This document shows positions 5,010-6,074 of a stretch of 6,074 nucleotides of DNA, piece after piece. Origin of the DNA: Euryarchaeota archaeon UBA226 (lineage in GTDB: Archaea; Thermoplasmatota; Poseidoniia; Poseidoniales; Poseidoniaceae); assembly GCA_002505935.1 (NCBI GenBank), contig DAWL01000169.1:2721-8794 (forward strand), written 5' to 3'. How positions within the stretch are numbered: position 1 is the first letter of the stretch; each line of letters begins with the position of its first letter. Both the position numbers and the translations under genes were made by a program. Under the pieces are notes generated by a model, which saw nothing but the letters and a program-made list of their open reading frames with translations, did not search any database and had not been told where the DNA came from.

Positions 5010-6074
5010 TTCATGACGCAAATGTTGGCGTATTCTCCCAGCCAAAGCAGGGCCGATTCCTGGTACTTGTTGCAATTGTTCTCGACTGGCATGAACAATC
5101 TCCTTGCGGCCACCGAAATATCGAATCAAAGCCTGCAATTTCTTAGCGCCTAAACCTTCAATCTCCTCCAATGGATCCTTCAAACTTCGTTTGGACCTGC
5201 GCTTCCTATGGTAAGAATTGACGAAGCGGTGGGCCTCATCTCTAGCGTGTACTATGACGCGCCCCATCCTATCGAGAATCATTGGGTCTGCGCTGCGCCT
5301 ATGCAAAGTCTCCTCACGCTTAGCCAATGCAGCCAAGTGAAACCTATCCCCTACTCCATGTTCTTGTAGCATGGAATCGATGTATGAAAGGTGAGTCTGA
5401 CCCCCATCTAGCAATAACAAATCTGGCCATTCTTCCTGTCGTTTCAACCAACGTTCTACAACTTCTGTCATCATTCGTAAGTCATCTTTTACATCCTGTT
5501 TGACAATGAATGTTCGATATTCCTTCTTGCTAGGTCTTCCATTGCGCAGAACAACGCAAGCGCCGACCTTCTCATCTCCCTGTAATTGTGCCATATCGAA
5601 ACAGACGATGTGGTCGAGACTCTCAAGGCCCAACAGGGCTGCTCCATCATCTGCTGATCTTTGTTCAAGGCTTCCTGATTGCCTTGTACTTCGCTTGTCG
5701 ATTTGTACTTCTGCATTCTGATCGGCTAACTTACGCAGAGTAGCCAAGTCTCCGCGGTGCGGCACTCTTACCTCTACTGAGGAGCCTCTTCTTTCATGTA
5801 ACCAAGCCGAAACTGAATCCACCATCGGGGTAGGGGAAAGAATGAGTGCAGGAGGCATTCTATCTGCATAATGCTCGGAAACGAATCTTGCTACAGTCTG
5901 TCCGATATCACCACGATGGACCAAGGCCCAAGACTCCTTGGATTGGACAATGCCATCTTTTGCATGCAGAACCACGACCATCGACAAATCACCCCTACTG
6001 GCGAATCCAATGGCATCACAATCTCGGTAAAAGCGGCTACTGATAACTTGTTGAGACTGGGTCTTCCGTACCGC
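5004..6074 (-). CDS. uvrC: UvrABC excision nuclease subunit C, C-terminal 356 residues (5' end beyond right edge)
   Basis: UvrC cuts damaged DNA on both sides of the lesion within the UvrB-DNA complex in nucleotide excision repair. The frame is open to position 6074, so the N-terminal GIY-YIG nuclease domain and the UVR motif, about 240 residues judging from the usual size near 600, lie off the right edge. A TTG at 5987 is internal, not the start. The fragment begins just after the UVR region with QQVISSRFYRDCDAIGFA. The RNase H-like 5'-incision domain follows: FDMAQLQGDEKVGACVV (from fragment residue 159, D160), VKDD (D197/D198), LLLDGGQTHLS (D223) and RDEAHRFVNSYHRKRR (H282). These correspond to the E. 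coli catalytic residues D399, D438, D466 and H538. Two helix-hairpin-helix motifs close the protein: IEGLGAKKL and VPGIGPALAG, residues about 301-356. The family's FD(I/N)SH motif reads FDMAQ here, otherwise nothing looks degraded. The gene overlaps GT4 by six bases at the 3' end. Confidence 0.96.
   Translation of the reverse strand, partial: AVRKTQSQQVISSRFYRDCDAIGFASRGDLSMVVVLHAKDGIVQSKESWALVHRGDIGQTVARFVSEHYADRMPPALILSPTPMVDSVSAWLHERRGSSVEVRVPHRGDLATLRKLADQNAEVQIDKRSTRQSGSLEQRSADDGAALLGLESLDHIVCFDMAQLQGDEKVGACVVLRNGRPSKKEYRTFIVKQDVKDDLRMMTEVVERWLKRQEEWPDLLLLDGGQTHLSYIDSMLQEHGVGDRFHLAALAKREETLHRRSADPMILDRMGRVIVHARDEAHRFVNSYHRKRRSKRSLKDPLEEIEGLGAKKLQALIRYFGGRKEIVHASREQLQQVPGIGPALAGRIRQHLRHEL

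Noticed and set aside
5004..5987. uvrC as a complete 327-residue gene starting at TTG 5987
   Set aside because: The frame continues with clear UvrC sequence to the right edge, so this is only the C-terminal portion of a longer gene.
1..6074. CRISPR array, tRNA, rRNA, insertion sequence or attachment site
   Set aside because: No regularly spaced repeats, cloverleaf, transposase frame or terminal inverted repeats were seen; nearly all bases are accounted for by the five genes.

Overview
This window is compact and almost entirely coding. It looks archaeal, most likely a planktonic marine euryarchaeon of the Marine Group II/III (Poseidoniales-like) type. The reasons are a soluble dolichyl-phosphate-sugar-synthase-like GT2, large acidic secreted proteins with Asp-rich calcium-type loops, short spacers, weak or absent Shine-Dalgarno sites and one GTG start. 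The assignment is an inference from protein style; no rRNA or other phylogenetic marker is present. UvrC itself is mainly bacterial but also occurs in several euryarchaeal groups, so a bacterial source is not excluded.

Layout, left to right. Positions 1-1640 (minus) hold the first 546 codons of a large exported acidic protein that runs off the left edge. An 87-base spacer (1641-1727) carries a hairpin plus T9 terminator for the next gene and a GAGGG ribosome binding site for the exported protein. Positions 1728-2771 (minus) encode a second exported protein, an orphan with six cysteines. Positions 2843-3607 (minus) encode a GT2 glycosyltransferase of the dolichyl-phosphate mannose/glucose synthase type. 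A 136-base divergent promoter region (3608-3743) contains a palindrome and a 12-base imperfect direct repeat. Positions 3744-5009 (plus) encode a GT4 glycosyltransferase. Positions 5004-6074 (minus) encode the C-terminal part of the nucleotide excision repair nuclease UvrC, which enters from the right edge and overlaps the GT4 gene tail to tail by 6 bases.

The two glycosyltransferases are transcribed away from a shared control region and sit beside two exported proteins that carry N-glycosylation sequons. A reasonable but unproven reading is a small cell-envelope glycosylation neighbourhood: GT2 charging a lipid carrier with sugar, GT4 extending a glycan, and surface proteins as possible acceptors. 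UvrC is a DNA repair housekeeping gene with no evident functional tie. I see no mobile element, CRISPR array, tRNA or rRNA, and no convincing new defence or metabolic system. The least explained content is the two exported proteins and the structured divergent intergenic region.
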